A DNA stretch of 64,000 bases from Pandoraea apista (lineage in GTDB: Bacteria; Pseudomonadota; Gammaproteobacteria; Burkholderiales; Burkholderiaceae). The notes below the pieces were generated by a model, which saw only the letters and a program-made list of their open reading frames with translations, made no database searches and was not told where the DNA came from. Below are positions 31,363 through 40,750 of this stretch, in pieces (positions within the stretch are counted from its first letter, which is position 1; every line of letters starts with the position of its first letter). The DNA lies in contig NZ_CP013481.2 of NCBI RefSeq assembly GCF_001465595.2, positions 1,364,001-1,428,000 of the forward strand, in the 5' to 3' direction. Both the position numbers and the translations under genes were made by a program.

Positions 31363-32142
31363 TCAGACGTCGGCGAGGAAGTCGACGCCAATCAGGTCGA
31401 TGCGGTCGGTGCAGATGGCGTCTACACCCCACGCGGCCAGCTCACGCGCGCGCGCGGGCTCGTTGACCGTGTAGACCAGCATCTGGAGTCCGGCAGACTT
31501 GATCTCGGAAACCTGCGGGCCGTCGAGATGTTTGTGGCTCGCATGTAGCGAGACGGTGCCAAGCTTGCGGGCGTCGTCGCGCCAGTGCGCCGGCACGGCC
31601 TCGTAGAGCATGCCGCGCGGCAATTCGGGGGCGGCAGCGGCAGCGGCTTCGAGGGCTTCGTAGGAGAACGACGAGAGCAGGGGCGGCTGAGGATGCCCGG
31701 CCCACAGTGTCCGGACGGCCTCGGCCACGCGTTTGCCCGTCTCCACCTCGCGGCCCGGGCACGGCTTGATTTCGACGTTCGCGGCCAATCCCAGCGTCAG
31801 GCAGCGCTCGGCAACCTGAGCGAGCGTCGGCATTGTCTGACCGGCGAAGCGCGCATCGAACCAACTGCCGGCGTCCAGCTTGGCGATTTCGTCGTAGGTC
31901 ATCTGCGCGGCGGCCCCGTGGCCGTTGCTCGTGCGGTCGACGGTGTCGTCGTGCAGCAGGAAGACGACGTTATCGGCCGAGAGCTTGGCGTCGAACTCGA
32001 CCATTCGCAGGCCGAGCGACGCGCCCATTTCCAGGGCGGCCAGCGTGTTCTCCGGCGCCAGCTTGCCCCCACCGCGATGCGAGACGATGCGGGGATAGGG
32101 CCAGTGGCGCCATAGGTGGGCGGGTGTGGAGGTTTCGCTCAT
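31363..32142 (-). CDS. ugpQ: glycerophosphodiester phosphodiesterase UgpQ
   Basis: A 259-residue TIM-barrel enzyme that cleaves imported glycerophosphodiesters into glycerol-3-phosphate and an alcohol. It has [17 protein letters not shown] (catalytic histidine and Glu), [26 protein letters not shown] (metal ligands and second histidine), and NVEIKP. There is no signal peptide, so it is cytosolic as in E. coli UgpQ. Its ATG overlaps the ugpC stop as ATGA (32139-32142), a sign of translational coupling. It is the last gene of ugpBAECQ. Confidence 0.95.
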   Translation of the reverse strand: MSETSTPAHLWRHWPYPRIVSHRGGGKLAPENTLAALEMGASLGLRMVEFDAKLSADNVVFLLHDDTVDRTSNGHGAAAQMTYDEIAKLDAGSWFDARFAGQTMPTLAQVAERCLTLGLAANVEIKPCPGREVETGKRVAEAVRTLWAGHPQPPLLSSFSYEALEAAAAAAPELPRGMLYEAVPAHWRDDARKLGTVSLHASHKHLDGPQVSEIKSAGLQMLVYTVNEPARARELAAWGVDAICTDRIDLIGVDFLADV

Positions 32143-33236
32143 GCTTCGACTCGCTTGCCGGACGTCGGATCGAACAGATGCAACGTCTTGGCCGACATGG
32201 CCAGCGGTACCACCGTGCCCGCGGCCGGACGCAGTTCGTGAGGCAGTCGCACCGTGACGTGCTGATCGCCCCAACGGCCGTGCGCCAGATTGTCGGCACC
32301 CAACAGTTCGAGCTGATCGACGAGGATGTTGGTCTGTGCGGCGAACGCCCCCAGGCCATTCTGTTGTTCGGCGGGCACCAGATGTTCCGGGCGCACGCCA
32401 AGCACCAGTTCGCGATTGGCATGCGCCATGCTCGTGGGCGGCAACCGCAGCGACGGGCCACCGCCGTCGACCTGGAACGTGCGGCCTTCCGAGTCGACGC
32501 GGCCCTTGAGCAGGTTCATCGCGGGCGAGCCCATGAAGCTGGCAACGAACAGCGACGCCGGGCGCTCGTACACATCGGTCGGCGTGCCGATCTGTTCGGC
32601 GTAGCCCTTATTCATGACGATCACGCGATCGGCAAGCGTCATGGCTTCGACCTGATCGTGTGTGACGTAGAGGCTCGTTGTCTTCAGGCGGGCATGCAGG
32701 CGCTGGATTTCCAGGCGCATTTGCACGCGCAGCTTGGCGTCGAGGTTCGAGAGCGGTTCGTCGAACAGGAACACGGCCGGCTCGCGCACAATGGCACGGC
32801 CCATGGCCACGCGCTGACGCTGGCCGCCGGAGAGCTCGCGCGGCTTGCGGGCGAGCAGCGGCTCGAGCTCCAGAATGCGCGCAGCGGCGAGCACACGCTC
32901 GTCGATGGTCTTTTTGTCGATGCCGCGAATCTTCAGGCCATACGACATGTTCTGACGCACATCCATATGCGGATAGAGCGCGTAGTTCTGGAACACCATC
33001 GCAATGTTGCGATCCTTGGGCTCCAGTTGATTGACGACCTGCGAGCCGATCAGAATGCTGCCCTCGCTTACCGACTCGAGGCCGGCGACCATGCGCAGCA
33101 GTGTCGACTTGCCGCAGCCCGAGGGGCCGACGATGACCACGAATTCGCCGTCCTGGATATCGATGTCGACACCGTGCAGGACATAGTTGGTCTGGTCGTA
33201 GGTTTTCTTGACGCTATGGAGTTTGAGATTTGCCAT
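32139..33236 (-). CDS. ugpC: sn-glycerol-3-phosphate ABC transporter ATP-binding protein
   Basis: A 365-residue ATPase of the MalK/UgpC group. Walker A is GPSGCGKST, the signature [14 protein letters not shown], Walker [17 protein letters not shown] with the switch histidine in YVTHDQVEA. The C-terminal TOBE regulatory domain follows (about 240-365). I start at [14 protein letters not shown] (33236). Spacing to ugpE is 2 nt, and the stop overlaps ugpQ, so it is within a tight operon. Confidence 0.96.
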   Translation of the reverse strand: MANLKLHSVKKTYDQTNYVLHGVDIDIQDGEFVVIVGPSGCGKSTLLRMVAGLESVSEGSILIGSQVVNQLEPKDRNIAMVFQNYALYPHMDVRQNMSYGLKIRGIDKKTIDERVLAAARILELEPLLARKPRELSGGQRQRVAMGRAIVREPAVFLFDEPLSNLDAKLRVQMRLEIQRLHARLKTTSLYVTHDQVEAMTLADRVIVMNKGYAEQIGTPTDVYERPASLFVASFMGSPAMNLLKGRVDSEGRTFQVDGGGPSLRLPPTSMAHANRELVLGVRPEHLVPAEQQNGLGAFAAQTNILVDQLELLGADNLAHGRWGDQHVTVRLPHELRPAAGTVVPLAMSAKTLHLFDPTSGKRVEA

Positions 33237-33238
33237 GA

Positions 33239-34084
33239 TTACTTTTCCGAATCCACCAGACCGCGCACGAACCAGCGCTGCATGAGCAGGACCACCGCGA
33301 GCGGCGGCAGCATGGCGAGCAGTGTGGCACTCATGACGAGTTGCCATTGGGTCGCCGTGTCACCGCTGCCGATCATGCTCTTGATGCCCACCACGGCGGT
33401 CGTCATTGACGGTGCGTTGGTCACCAGAATCGGCCACAGGTACTGATTCCAGCCATAGATGAAGGTGATGACGAACAGCGCCGCGATGTTCGTCTTCGAC
33501 AGCGGCAGCACCACGTCGAAGAAGAAACGCATCGGGCCGGCGCCGTCGATGCGTGCGGCTTCGATCAGTTCGTCGGGCAGTGTCATGAAGAACTGCCGGA
33601 ACAGGAACGTAGCCGTGGCCGATGCGATGAGCGGCACGGTCAGACCCACGTAGCTGTTGATGAGCCCGAGGCTGGAGATCACCTGCACCGTCGGGAAGAT
33701 CCGCACTTCGACCGGCAGCATCAACGTGACGAAGATCAGCCAGAAGAACAGATTGCGCAACGGAAAGCGGAAGTACACGATGGCGAAAGCCGACAGGATC
33801 GACACCGAGATCTTGCCGATGGTAATGACCAGCGCCATGATCAGGCTGTTGCCGAGCATCAGCCCGAAGGGCATCGCCGTGTCGCCCGTGCCCTGATTCC
33901 ATATCGTGGCGAGGTTCTGTAACAGGTGAGTGCTCGGAATGAGCGACAGGGGAACGGAGAAGATTTCCTGCTCGTTCATGGTGGCGGCGACGAACGCCAC
34001 ATAGAGCGGGAAGACCACCAGCAACACGCCGATTACCAGCATGACGTGGCAGAAGATATCCAGGCCGCGACGGTTCTCGATCAT
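33239..34084 (-). CDS. ugpE: sn-glycerol-3-phosphate ABC transporter permease UgpE
   Basis: A 281-residue inner-membrane permease with six predicted helices. It has the binding-protein-dependent EAA loop in [25 protein letters not shown] (EAA...G), which contacts UgpC. The ATG overlaps the ugpA stop as ATGA (34081-34084). It pairs with UgpA to form the membrane channel for glycerol-3-phosphate and glycerophosphodiesters. Confidence 0.94.
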   Translation of the reverse strand: MIENRRGLDIFCHVMLVIGVLLVVFPLYVAFVAATMNEQEIFSVPLSLIPSTHLLQNLATIWNQGTGDTAMPFGLMLGNSLIMALVITIGKISVSILSAFAIVYFRFPLRNLFFWLIFVTLMLPVEVRIFPTVQVISSLGLINSYVGLTVPLIASATATFLFRQFFMTLPDELIEAARIDGAGPMRFFFDVVLPLSKTNIAALFVITFIYGWNQYLWPILVTNAPSMTTAVVGIKSMIGSGDTATQWQLVMSATLLAMLPPLAVVLLMQRWFVRGLVDSEK

Positions 34085-34977
34085 GCGTATTGCACCTTGC
34101 GTTCGATGAATCGGAACTGCACGACCGTGAGCACGATGACGATTGCCATCAGCACCACTGACTGGGCAGCCGAGCTGCCGAGGTCGAGCCCCTTGAAGCC
34201 TTCCGAGTAGATCTTGTAGATCAGCGTCATGGTCGACTGGCCCGGACCGCCGCCGGTGGCGGCATCTATCACCGGGAAGGTGTCGAAGAACGAGTACACG
34301 AGATTGACCACGAGCAGGAAGAACGTTGTCGGCGAAATCAGCGGCAGCACCAGTCCGAAGAAGCGCCGGACCGGGCCCGCGCCGTCAATCGCCGCGGCTT
34401 CCACGAGCGAGCGCGGAATGGCCTGCAACCCGGCATAGAAGAACAGGAAGTTGTAGCTGATCTGCTTCCAGATAGAGGCGAGCACGACGAGGAACATGGC
34501 CTGTCCGCCGTTGAGCGCGTGATTCCACTCGATACCGAACTTCGCCAGCCCGTAGGTCACGAGGCCGATACTCGGGTTGAACAGGAATGCCCATAGCACG
34601 GCGGCAATGGCGGGCGCCACGGCGTAGGGCCAGATGAGCAGGGTCTGGTATGCGCGTTTGCCGCGCGTGACGCGATCGGCCATTGCGGCGAGCAGCAGCG
34701 AGATGACCAGCCCGCAGACCGTGACCAGACCGCTGAAGATCATCGTGGTGCGAAACGATGCGAGGTAGAGCGGATCGCTCCACAGTGCCCTGAAATTGTC
34801 GAGTCCGACGAACTCGCTGGACAGCCCGAAGGCGTCTTGTGCCGATGTCGATTGCCACAGGGCTTCGCCTGCGGGCCAAAGGAAGAACACGACCGTGATG
34901 AAGAGCTGCGGTGCGACGAGCGCGTACGGCAGCCAGCCGGTTCCGAAGCGGGGGCGTTCTCTTGAATTGTGCGCCAT
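34081..34977 (-). CDS. ugpA: sn-glycerol-3-phosphate ABC transporter permease UgpA
   Basis: A 298-residue inner-membrane permease. It has six hydrophobic helices and the EAA loop [24 protein letters not shown] start at [15 protein letters not shown] (34977). Twenty open codons upstream lack the family pattern. It is separated from ugpB by 135 nt containing a strong hairpin with a T-run, so expression relative to ugpB may be lower. It overlaps ugpE by 4 nt. Confidence 0.94.
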   Translation of the reverse strand: MAHNSRERPRFGTGWLPYALVAPQLFITVVFFLWPAGEALWQSTSAQDAFGLSSEFVGLDNFRALWSDPLYLASFRTTMIFSGLVTVCGLVISLLLAAMADRVTRGKRAYQTLLIWPYAVAPAIAAVLWAFLFNPSIGLVTYGLAKFGIEWNHALNGGQAMFLVVLASIWKQISYNFLFFYAGLQAIPRSLVEAAAIDGAGPVRRFFGLVLPLISPTTFFLLVVNLVYSFFDTFPVIDAATGGGPGQSTMTLIYKIYSEGFKGLDLGSSAAQSVVLMAIVIVLTVVQFRFIERKVQYA

Positions 34978-34987
34978 AACGTAGTGA

Positions 34988-35029
34988 CCAAAAAAAACCA
35001 ACCCGGCCCGCATTGACGGCGGGCCGGGT
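34988..35029 (-). terminator. terminator-like hairpin between ugpB and ugpA
   Basis: ACCCGGCCCGC (35001-35011) pairs perfectly with GCGGGCCGGGT (35019-35029) around a 7-nt loop. On the minus strand the stem is followed by GGTTGG and a run of T residues (about 34989-34997). It sits between the binding-protein gene and the permease genes, where partial termination or 3'-end protection commonly gives excess binding protein. Confidence 0.8.
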
Positions 35030-35112
35030 GGTGTCATTGTAACGTCACGATTCGCACGGCGAATGCAGGCGACTGGCCCGCACGTCGCGCGTCATCGTAC
35101 GTTGCGGGCCGC

Positions 35113-36444
35113 TTAGCTGCCCTGCTTCTGGAAGCGGCGCAGCAGATCGTCGCCACGCGATGCCGCCTTGTCCAGCGCCGCTTTGGGGGTTTGCTTGCCA
35201 CTCCACACGCCTTCGAGTTCCTCGTCGATCACTGTGCGGATCTGCGGCATGTTGCCCAGACGCAGACCCCGCGTGAACGGCAGAGGCGGTTTGTTGAGCA
35301 TCTGCTTGATGGCCATGTCGGAGCCCGGGTTCTTCGCGTAGAAGCCTTGCTTCTCGGTCAGTTCGTAAGCGGCCTTCGTGACCGGCAGGTAGCCGGTATC
35401 CTGGTGCCACTTGGCCGCCACGGCCGGCGAAGCGAGGTAGTTCAGGAACTTGGCCACGCCCTTGTACTCGGCAGGCGACTTGCCGGCGAGCACCCACAGG
35501 CTGGCGCCGCCGATGATGGCGTTCTGCGGTGCGCCCTTCACGTCGGCGTCGTACGGCATCATGCCCACGCCGTAGCTGAACTTGGCGTACTTGGCGATGT
35601 TGGCGAGTGCGCCCGAGGTGGTCATCGCGATACCGCAGTCGCCGCTGTAGAACTTCGAGGTCACTTCATCCTTGCGGCCCACGTACGTGAATGTGCCGTC
35701 CTTGGCCATGTCGGCCAGGAACTGGATGTGCTTGATCTGCTGCGGGCCGTTGAAGCTCAGCTTCGCGTCGAGACCGTCGAAGCCGTTGTTTTTCGTGGCG
35801 AACGGCAGTGCGTGCCACGCGCTGTAGTTCTCGAGCTGTGTCCAGCTTTGCCAGCCCATGGTGAAGCCGCACGACAGACCGGCCGCCTTGAGCTTCTGGG
35901 CGTCGGACTTCACGTCGGCCCAGGTCTTCGGCGGTGTGTTCGGATCGAGGCCGGCCTTCTTGAAGGCGTCCTTGTTGTAGTACAGCACCGGCGTCGAGCT
36001 GTTGAACGGCATCGACACGAGGTGATTGGTCTTGCTGTCGGCGTAGTAGCTTGCCACGGTCGGCACGAAGGCCGATTCGTCGAACGGCTCGCCAGCGTCC
36101 TTCATGACCTGCCACACCGGCTTCACAGCCTTCTGGGCTTGCATCATCGTGGCCGTACCGACTTCGTACACCTGAAGAATGGCCGGTGCATTGCCCGCGC
36201 GGAAGGCGGCAATACCGGCCGCCAGACCCTGCTCGTAGTTGCCCTTGTAGATCGGGACAATCTTGTAGTCGCTTTGCGAAGCGTTGAAATCGTTAGCGAT
36301 CTGGTTCACGCGCTCGCCGAGCGCCGATTCCATTGAGTGCCAGAACTGGATCTCGGTGGCGGCCAGCGCCGAGGTGCTGATGCCGAGCGCCATTGCAGCG
36401 CCAACGCCGGCCAGGGCGATACTGCGCAGGGAAGGTTGCTTCAT
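35113..36444 (-). CDS. ugpB: sn-glycerol-3-phosphate ABC transporter substrate-binding protein
   Basis: A 443-residue periplasmic binding protein. It has a signal peptide at residues 1 to about 28 (cleavage near SALA/ATE) and the cluster-B solute-binding fold. [26 protein letters not shown] and [26 protein letters not shown] segments match UgpB. It binds glycerol-3-phosphate and glycerophosphocholine-type diesters in characterised orthologues. It is first in ugpBAECQ and has 289 bp upstream for control, where an 11-bp tandem repeat lies. Confidence 0.94.
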   Translation of the reverse strand: MKQPSLRSIALAGVGAAMALGISTSALAATEIQFWHSMESALGERVNQIANDFNASQSDYKIVPIYKGNYEQGLAAGIAAFRAGNAPAILQVYEVGTATMMQAQKAVKPVWQVMKDAGEPFDESAFVPTVASYYADSKTNHLVSMPFNSSTPVLYYNKDAFKKAGLDPNTPPKTWADVKSDAQKLKAAGLSCGFTMGWQSWTQLENYSAWHALPFATKNNGFDGLDAKLSFNGPQQIKHIQFLADMAKDGTFTYVGRKDEVTSKFYSGDCGIAMTTSGALANIAKYAKFSYGVGMMPYDADVKGAPQNAIIGGASLWVLAGKSPAEYKGVAKFLNYLASPAVAAKWHQDTGYLPVTKAAYELTEKQGFYAKNPGSDMAIKQMLNKPPLPFTRGLRLGNMPQIRTVIDEELEGVWSGKQTPKAALDKAASRGDDLLRRFQKQGS

Positions 36445-36668
36445 GCCAATCTCCGATGGTTCACGAGAAGTCTAGTTGTTCGCGGTGCGAACCTTGTAGC
36501 GGCGGCTAGACTATCACGCTGCCATGATTTTTCCACTCGCAGCGCACAATGCGTGTTGCACGGGAGCGTCTGAGGGGGATTGACAGTTTGGGGCGCAGGC
36601 CATCCGGCAAGGGGTTACGCCCCATCGGCAGCCGGATACAACGTTGCATTGCGCTGCACAAAGGGACC

Positions 36669-36690
36669 TGACTTATTTTTGACTTATTTT
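36669..36690. repeat. 11-bp tandem repeat TGACTTATTTT x2, possible PhoB-box-like site
   Basis: TGACTTATTTT occurs at 36669-36679 and again at 36680-36690. The 11-bp period and the CTGnCnT half (CTGACTT, TTGACTT) resemble a PhoB box, but it is oriented opposite to ugpB and lies 225 bp upstream of its start. ugp operons are PhoB-controlled in E. coli. The match is partial, so the call is tentative. Confidence 0.4.
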
Positions 36691-36733
36691 CTCGGTACAC
36701 GCGCACGGCTGGGGGCGCGGCGGTGCGTTTCGG

Positions 36734-37204
36734 TCAGACCCGGTGATAAGGATGATTGGCGTTGATGCTCCACGCGCGATAGAGCTGCTCGGCGAGCAGC
36801 ACGCGCACCATGCCGTGAGGCATGGTCAGACTGGATAACCGGATCAGGGTATCGGCGCGGGCCTTGAGGGCCGGATCCAGTCCGTCGGCACCGCCAATCA
36901 CGAAGGCCACGTCGCGGCCGTCCTGTTGCCAGTTCGTGAGCGACTGGGCCAGACGCATCGTGGTGAGATCCTGCCCGCGCTCGTCAAGGCAGACCAGACG
37001 GCATCCACGCGGCAGGGCCGCATCGATACGCTGCGCCTCGGCGGCCATCACCGTCTCGGCCGTGCGGGAGTTGGAGCGTTGCTCCGGCTTGATTTCCTTG
37101 AGTTCGATGCGCAGCTCGGGCGGCATGCGCTTGGCGTACTCGGCGAAGGCGGTCTCGATCCAGCCGGGCATCTTGTGCCCGACGGCGAGAATGAACAGGC
37201 GCAT
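36734..37204 (-). CDS. rlmH: 23S rRNA (pseudouridine(1915)-N3)-methyltransferase
   Basis: A 156-residue SPOUT methyltransferase that methylates pseudouridine 1915 in the ribosomal A-site helix. The knot region has [16 protein letters not shown] and the C-terminal [24 protein letters not shown] is the family hallmark. Length is normal (155-160). It lies 24 nt after rsfS in the ribosome-linked rsfS-rlmH pair. In relatives maf follows directly; here the ugp genes do. Confidence 0.96.
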   Translation of the reverse strand: MRLFILAVGHKMPGWIETAFAEYAKRMPPELRIELKEIKPEQRSNSRTAETVMAAEAQRIDAALPRGCRLVCLDERGQDLTTMRLAQSLTNWQQDGRDVAFVIGGADGLDPALKARADTLIRLSSLTMPHGMVRVLLAEQLYRAWSINANHPYHRV

Positions 37205-37228
37205 GACGGCAGAATCCCGCGCCGGGCC

Positions 37229-37669
37229 TTACTTGGCCTTGCGGCGAGCGGGCGCCGGAGACTCGATCGCGTCGTCCTCGTCTTCGTCGTCGTCTTCCGC
37301 GCTGGCCTTGGCGCCGGCCTTGGTGCCGGCGGCCTTCAGGCGCACCGGCTTCTCGCCCCAGATCTCTTCGAGGTTGTAGTACTGGCGCAGGGCCGGTTGC
37401 ATGATGTGCACAATGGCGTCGCCCGTGTCGACCAGCACCCATTCGCCCACATCTTCGCCTTCCATGCTGACGATGTCGCCGCCGGCTTCCTTGACCTTGT
37501 CGCGCACACTGGCGGCGAGGGCCTTGGTCTGGCGGTTTGAGGTGCCGCTCGCAATGACCACGCGGTCGAACAGGGCGGTCAGATGCGAGGTGTTGAACAC
37601 CTTGATGTCTTGAGCCTTCACGTCTTCGAGGGCGTCGACGATCAGGCGCTGCAGTTTACGAATATCCAT
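37229..37669 (-). CDS. rsfS: ribosome silencing factor RsfS
   Basis: A 146-residue Iojap-family protein that binds L14 of the large subunit and blocks subunit joining under starvation. It has the core VEDVKAQDIKVFNTSHL-like N-terminus (ALEDVKAQDIKVF), FDRVVIASGTSNRQTKALA and a tail (residues 115-146) of Asp/Glu then Lys/Arg residues. It lies between nadD (54 nt away) and rlmH. Confidence 0.95.
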   Translation of the reverse strand: MDIRKLQRLIVDALEDVKAQDIKVFNTSHLTALFDRVVIASGTSNRQTKALAASVRDKVKEAGGDIVSMEGEDVGEWVLVDTGDAIVHIMQPALRQYYNLEEIWGEKPVRLKAAGTKAGAKASAEDDDEDEDDAIESPAPARRKAK

Positions 37670-37723
37670 AGTGCGTCTTTTTGGTGAAACAGGGAGTGCG
37701 AGGTAGCGGCCCGTCGGGGGCCG

Positions 37724-38473
37724 TCAAGCGCGGTACAGGTGTTGCGCGCGGATGTACTGCCACACGGGTTCGGGCAGGTTCGCCGGGGGCGTGGCCGCGT
37801 CTCGCGCGTGCGCCAAAGTGGCGCGCAACTCGGTGGCGGAGATGTCGACGGCGAGTGAGTCGTCGATCAGAATGCCGCCGCATGGCGTGGATTGTACCCC
37901 GAGCGCGGACATTTCCCGTTCGGCGAAGACTTGACGCAGTTGGGGAGAGGCCGAATCGCGGTTGAAACCGGGGCGTGCTGCCGCACAGATATTGGCGTAA
38001 TTGAACAACTCGCGCCACGCGTGCCACGTATCCAGACGCACCAGTTGATCTGAGCCGATGAGCAGCGAGAGCGATGCCTGTGCGCCGGCATCGCGGCGCA
38101 GTTCGCGCAGCGTATCGACGGTGTAGCTCGGGCCTGCGCGCTCGATCTCGCGCGTGCTGACGATCAGTTGTGTGGCCGGTTGTGTGCGCGCCAGCTCTGC
38201 GGCGAGCGTTTCGGCGGCCAGACGCGTCATCGCCAGCCGGTGTCCGGCCGGGGTGCTGCCTTGTTTCTGCGGTTGCTGGCCCGCCGGCATCAGGATCAGT
38301 TCGTCGAGCGCCAGCGTGCGGGCGAAAAGCGCGCCCAGCGCGAGGTGCCCGGTGTGAATCGGATCGAATGTGCCGCCCAGTACGCCAATGCGCCGGATCG
38401 AACCGATTGAGCCGATCGAGCCGGCGGGCGACGTACCTGGCGTCTGCGGTGCTGCCACGGAAGAGAGAGTCAT
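37724..38473 (-). CDS. nadD: nicotinate-nucleotide adenylyltransferase
   Basis: A 249-residue enzyme that adenylates nicotinate mononucleotide in NAD synthesis. The nucleotidyltransferase signature GVLGGTFDPIHTGHLALG is at residues about 31-48, and the C-terminal ISATELRATL (ISxTxxR) is present. The N-terminal 30 residues are a non-conserved extension with the repeat GSIGSIGSIRRIG, created by 9-bp tandem repeats, so translation could start later. It is transcribed between hemF and rsfS. Confidence 0.95.
   Translation of the reverse strand: MTLSSVAAPQTPGTSPAGSIGSIGSIRRIGVLGGTFDPIHTGHLALGALFARTLALDELILMPAGQQPQKQGSTPAGHRLAMTRLAAETLAAELARTQPATQLIVSTREIERAGPSYTVDTLRELRRDAGAQASLSLLIGSDQLVRLDTWHAWRELFNYANICAAARPGFNRDSASPQLRQVFAEREMSALGVQSTPCGGILIDDSLAVDISATELRATLAHARDAATPPANLPEPVWQYIRAQHLYRA
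38396..38422. repeat. 9-bp tandem repeat in nadD 5' end
   Basis: Three near-identical units lie end to end: GATCGAACC (38396-38404), GATTGAGCC (38405-38413) and GATCGAGCC (38414-38422). On the minus strand they encode the GSI-GSI-GSI extension before the NadD nucleotide-binding loop. Confidence 0.75.
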
Positions 38474-38486
38474 GCGCGGCTGGCCT

Positions 38487-39422
38487 TCACACCCACTCGC
38501 GGCGCACGAGGAAGTCGGTATAGAGCTTCGCCTCCGGGGTGTCCGGTTCGGGCTTCCAGTCGTAGTGCCATTTCACGATCGGCGGCATCGACATCAGGAT
38601 GGACTCGGTGCGTCCGCCCGATTGCAGGCCAAAATGCGTACCGCGATCCCAGACCAGATTGAATTCGACGTAGCGGCCGCGGCGGTGTGCCTGAAAGTCG
38701 CGCTCACGCTCGCCGTATGGCATGCCGCGGCGGCGCTCGACGATCGGCACATAGGCGTCGAGGAACGCGTCGCCCACGCTTTGCATGACGGCAAAGCCGG
38801 TCTCGAAGCCGCCCCCGGAGAAGTCGTCGAAGAAGATACCGCCAATGCCACGCGGCTCCTGACGGTGCTTCAGATAGAAGTATTCGTCGCACCACGCCTT
38901 GAAGCGCGGGTACCACGCCTTGTCGAAAGGATCGAGCGCGTCTTTGCAGGTCTGGTGGAAATGCCGGCAATCCTCTTCGAACGGATAGTACGGCGTGAGG
39001 TCCATGCCGCCGCCGAACCAGAACGCGGGCAGTTCGCCGGGCGCGGTCGCAATCAGAATGCGCACGTTGAAGTGCACGGTCGGGCAGTACGGATTGCGCG
39101 GATGCAGCACCAGCGAGACGCCGAGGGCTTCGAAACCGCGCCCGGCCAGTTCGGGGCGCGAGGCGCTGGCCGAGCCCGGCAGCTTATCGCCGACCACGTG
39201 GGAGAAATTCACGCCGCCGCGCTCGAAGAAGTTGCCGTCGTCGAGCACGCGGGTACGGCCGTCACCACGCAGAGCGCCGTCGGCCGGGCGTTGCCAGTCG
39301 TCGGCAAAGAAGCGTTTGCCGTCGAGACGCTCAAGCGTCTCGACAATGCGGTCCTGAAGCCCGAGCAGATAAGTTCGCACCGCGCCGGTATCCGGCGTCG
39401 GTGCGGCGTCTTGCGCTGTCAT
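38487..39422 (-). CDS. hemF: oxygen-dependent coproporphyrinogen III oxidase
   Basis: A 311-residue cytosolic enzyme of heme synthesis that oxidatively decarboxylates coproporphyrinogen III to protoporphyrinogen IX using O2. It has [31 protein letters not shown], and [10 protein letters not shown], all family-invariant. Length is typical. It lies 13 nt before nadD, and in the order mscS-hemF-nadD-rsfS-rlmH transcription is continuous on the minus strand. Confidence 0.97.
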   Translation of the reverse strand: MTAQDAAPTPDTGAVRTYLLGLQDRIVETLERLDGKRFFADDWQRPADGALRGDGRTRVLDDGNFFERGGVNFSHVVGDKLPGSASASRPELAGRGFEALGVSLVLHPRNPYCPTVHFNVRILIATAPGELPAFWFGGGMDLTPYYPFEEDCRHFHQTCKDALDPFDKAWYPRFKAWCDEYFYLKHRQEPRGIGGIFFDDFSGGGFETGFAVMQSVGDAFLDAYVPIVERRRGMPYGERERDFQAHRRGRYVEFNLVWDRGTHFGLQSGGRTESILMSMPPIVKWHYDWKPEPDTPEAKLYTDFLVRREWV

Positions 39423-39547
39423 TCTGAGACGTCCCCATGCGTGGTAATAACTGCGATTGTACCGGCAGCCACGCGTTCGGGGGCACGACGGGGCGGCAAA
39501 CGGCCTCGCCGAATGCCGCCCGAATGACCTGTATCAAGCCCCGGTGA

Positions 39548-40438
39548 TCAGGGCGTTGGCGCGTTGGGGAGCGGGTTCGCCGGGGCTGCGCCGCCTGCGG
39601 CAGGCGATGCGGGCATTGCGCGGCCGCCGGTGTCGCCGGGCGGCGGCATGAAGATCTGGCGCGGTGCGGGCACTGGCCAGTGGGCGATGCCGCCGACCTC
39701 GGCAATCGCCTGATTGGTATCGAAGTACACCTGCCAGTAATCCTTGTTGTGGCAGTACGGACGCACCGCGAGCATCGGTCCGGCCGGCGTGAATTCGAGA
39801 ATCACGACGTCTACGGCGGGGGTGCTCATCACGTTCGGAATCTGTGCGATGCGTGCCTTCAGGCGCGCAATCGCGTCCTGCACGTCGACCGTGTGCGCGA
39901 GTTGTGCCTTCAGATCGACGCGGCGAAAGGCGTTGGCGTCGTACACCGTGATGTTGTCGCCGAAAACCTTCGTGTTGCCGACATACACGCGCAGATTGTC
40001 GGCGGTCGTGAGCGTAGTAACGAACAGACCGATCTCGTCGACCACACCGGTCACGCCGCCCGCACTGATCATGTCGCCGGTCTTGAACGGGCGCAGCACG
40101 ATGAGAAAGATGCCCGAGGCGAAATTGGATAGCAGTCCGGACCATGCGGCGCCGATAGCAATGCCGGCGGCGGCGAGCAGGGCGGCGAACGAGGTCGTTT
40201 CGATACCGCAGACACTGAGGATGGAAATGATCAACGCGATACGCAAGGCGATGCGTAGCGTCGATTCGGTGTAGCGAACGAGGGTGGGATCGATGGCCCG
40301 GCGGGTCATGGCGGCACGTACGAGCCGGGCAACCACGTTGATGACGATGCCGCCGACAATCCAGATGACGATGGCCATCGCGATCTTCAGGCCGAACGGC
40401 ACCAGGTAATCGTTGACCAGTTTGTCGAGATCAAACAT
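39548..40438 (-). CDS. MscS-family mechanosensitive channel
   Basis: A 296-residue small-conductance channel protein. It has an N-terminal span (MAIVIWIVGGIVINVVARL), a second hydrophobic helix, then the pore helix in SFAALLAAAGIAIGAAWSGLLSNFASGIFLIVLRPF and the beta domain (VYVGNTKVFGDNITVYDA). A Pro/Ala-rich tail of about 35 residues (ending PAAGGAAPANPLPNAPTP) is unusual. The ATG at 40438 gives MFDLDKLVNDYLVPFG. Codons open further upstream come from a 9-bp repeat tract. It probably protects against osmotic downshock. Confidence 0.92.
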   Translation of the reverse strand: MFDLDKLVNDYLVPFGLKIAMAIVIWIVGGIVINVVARLVRAAMTRRAIDPTLVRYTESTLRIALRIALIISILSVCGIETTSFAALLAAAGIAIGAAWSGLLSNFASGIFLIVLRPFKTGDMISAGGVTGVVDEIGLFVTTLTTADNLRVYVGNTKVFGDNITVYDANAFRRVDLKAQLAHTVDVQDAIARLKARIAQIPNVMSTPAVDVVILEFTPAGPMLAVRPYCHNKDYWQVYFDTNQAIAEVGGIAHWPVPAPRQIFMPPPGDTGGRAMPASPAAGGAAPANPLPNAPTP

Positions 40439-40517
40439 GTAAGTCTCCGTCGAGCGAGGGTCTGTCGGGAAAACTGTATGGACTCCGCCGGGATTGGCCG
40501 GATGCGCGAGCCCCCAT

Positions 40518-40553
40518 GAGGCGAATGAGGCCAGTGAGGCCAGTGAGGCATGA
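40518..40553. repeat. 9-bp tandem repeat upstream of mscS
   Basis: Four consecutive units follow each other: GAGGCGAAT (40518-40526), GAGGCCAGT (40527-40535), GAGGCCAGT (40536-40544) and the degenerate GAGGCATGA (40545-40553). It is the same size class as the tracts at 19756, 20572 and 38396. Confidence 0.8.
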
Positions 40554-40669
40554 GTGACGGCACCACGCGGTGCCAGCGTGCCAACTTGCCGGGCGCTTGT
40601 CAATCGCGGCAGCGCAGCATGGCTTCATGGCGGCGAGCCCCCGCCCCATAAGACGTCGCCCAAATGACA

Positions 40670-40702
40670 ACGGCCCAGAGGACTTGATGTCCCCCGGGCC
40701 GT
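40670..40702 (-). terminator. likely terminator of purD
   Basis: ACGGCCC (40670-40676) pairs with GGGCCGT (40696-40702), with an inner GGAC/GTCC helix. On the minus strand it lies about 50 nt past the purD stop, but only a short T-poor tail (TTGTCATTT) follows, so it may be weak. Confidence 0.55.
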
Positions 40703-40750
40703 GGCAGACCGGTTACGCACCTGACGGCGAGCCTTCAGGTGCCGCCGGCC

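Larger units (their letters stand above)
40439..40750. other. 312-bp intergenic region between mscS and purD
   Basis: No gene is seen here. It contains the 9-bp tandem repeat GAGGCCAGT (40518-40553) and the purD terminator hairpin (40670-40702). The rest is unremarkable high-GC sequence and probably holds the mscS promoter. Confidence 0.7.

Noticed and set aside
36445..36580. Classical PhoB box directly in front of ugpB
   Set aside because: No CTGTCAT-like direct repeat in the right orientation near the likely promoter. Only the reversed 11-bp repeat further upstream is suggestive.
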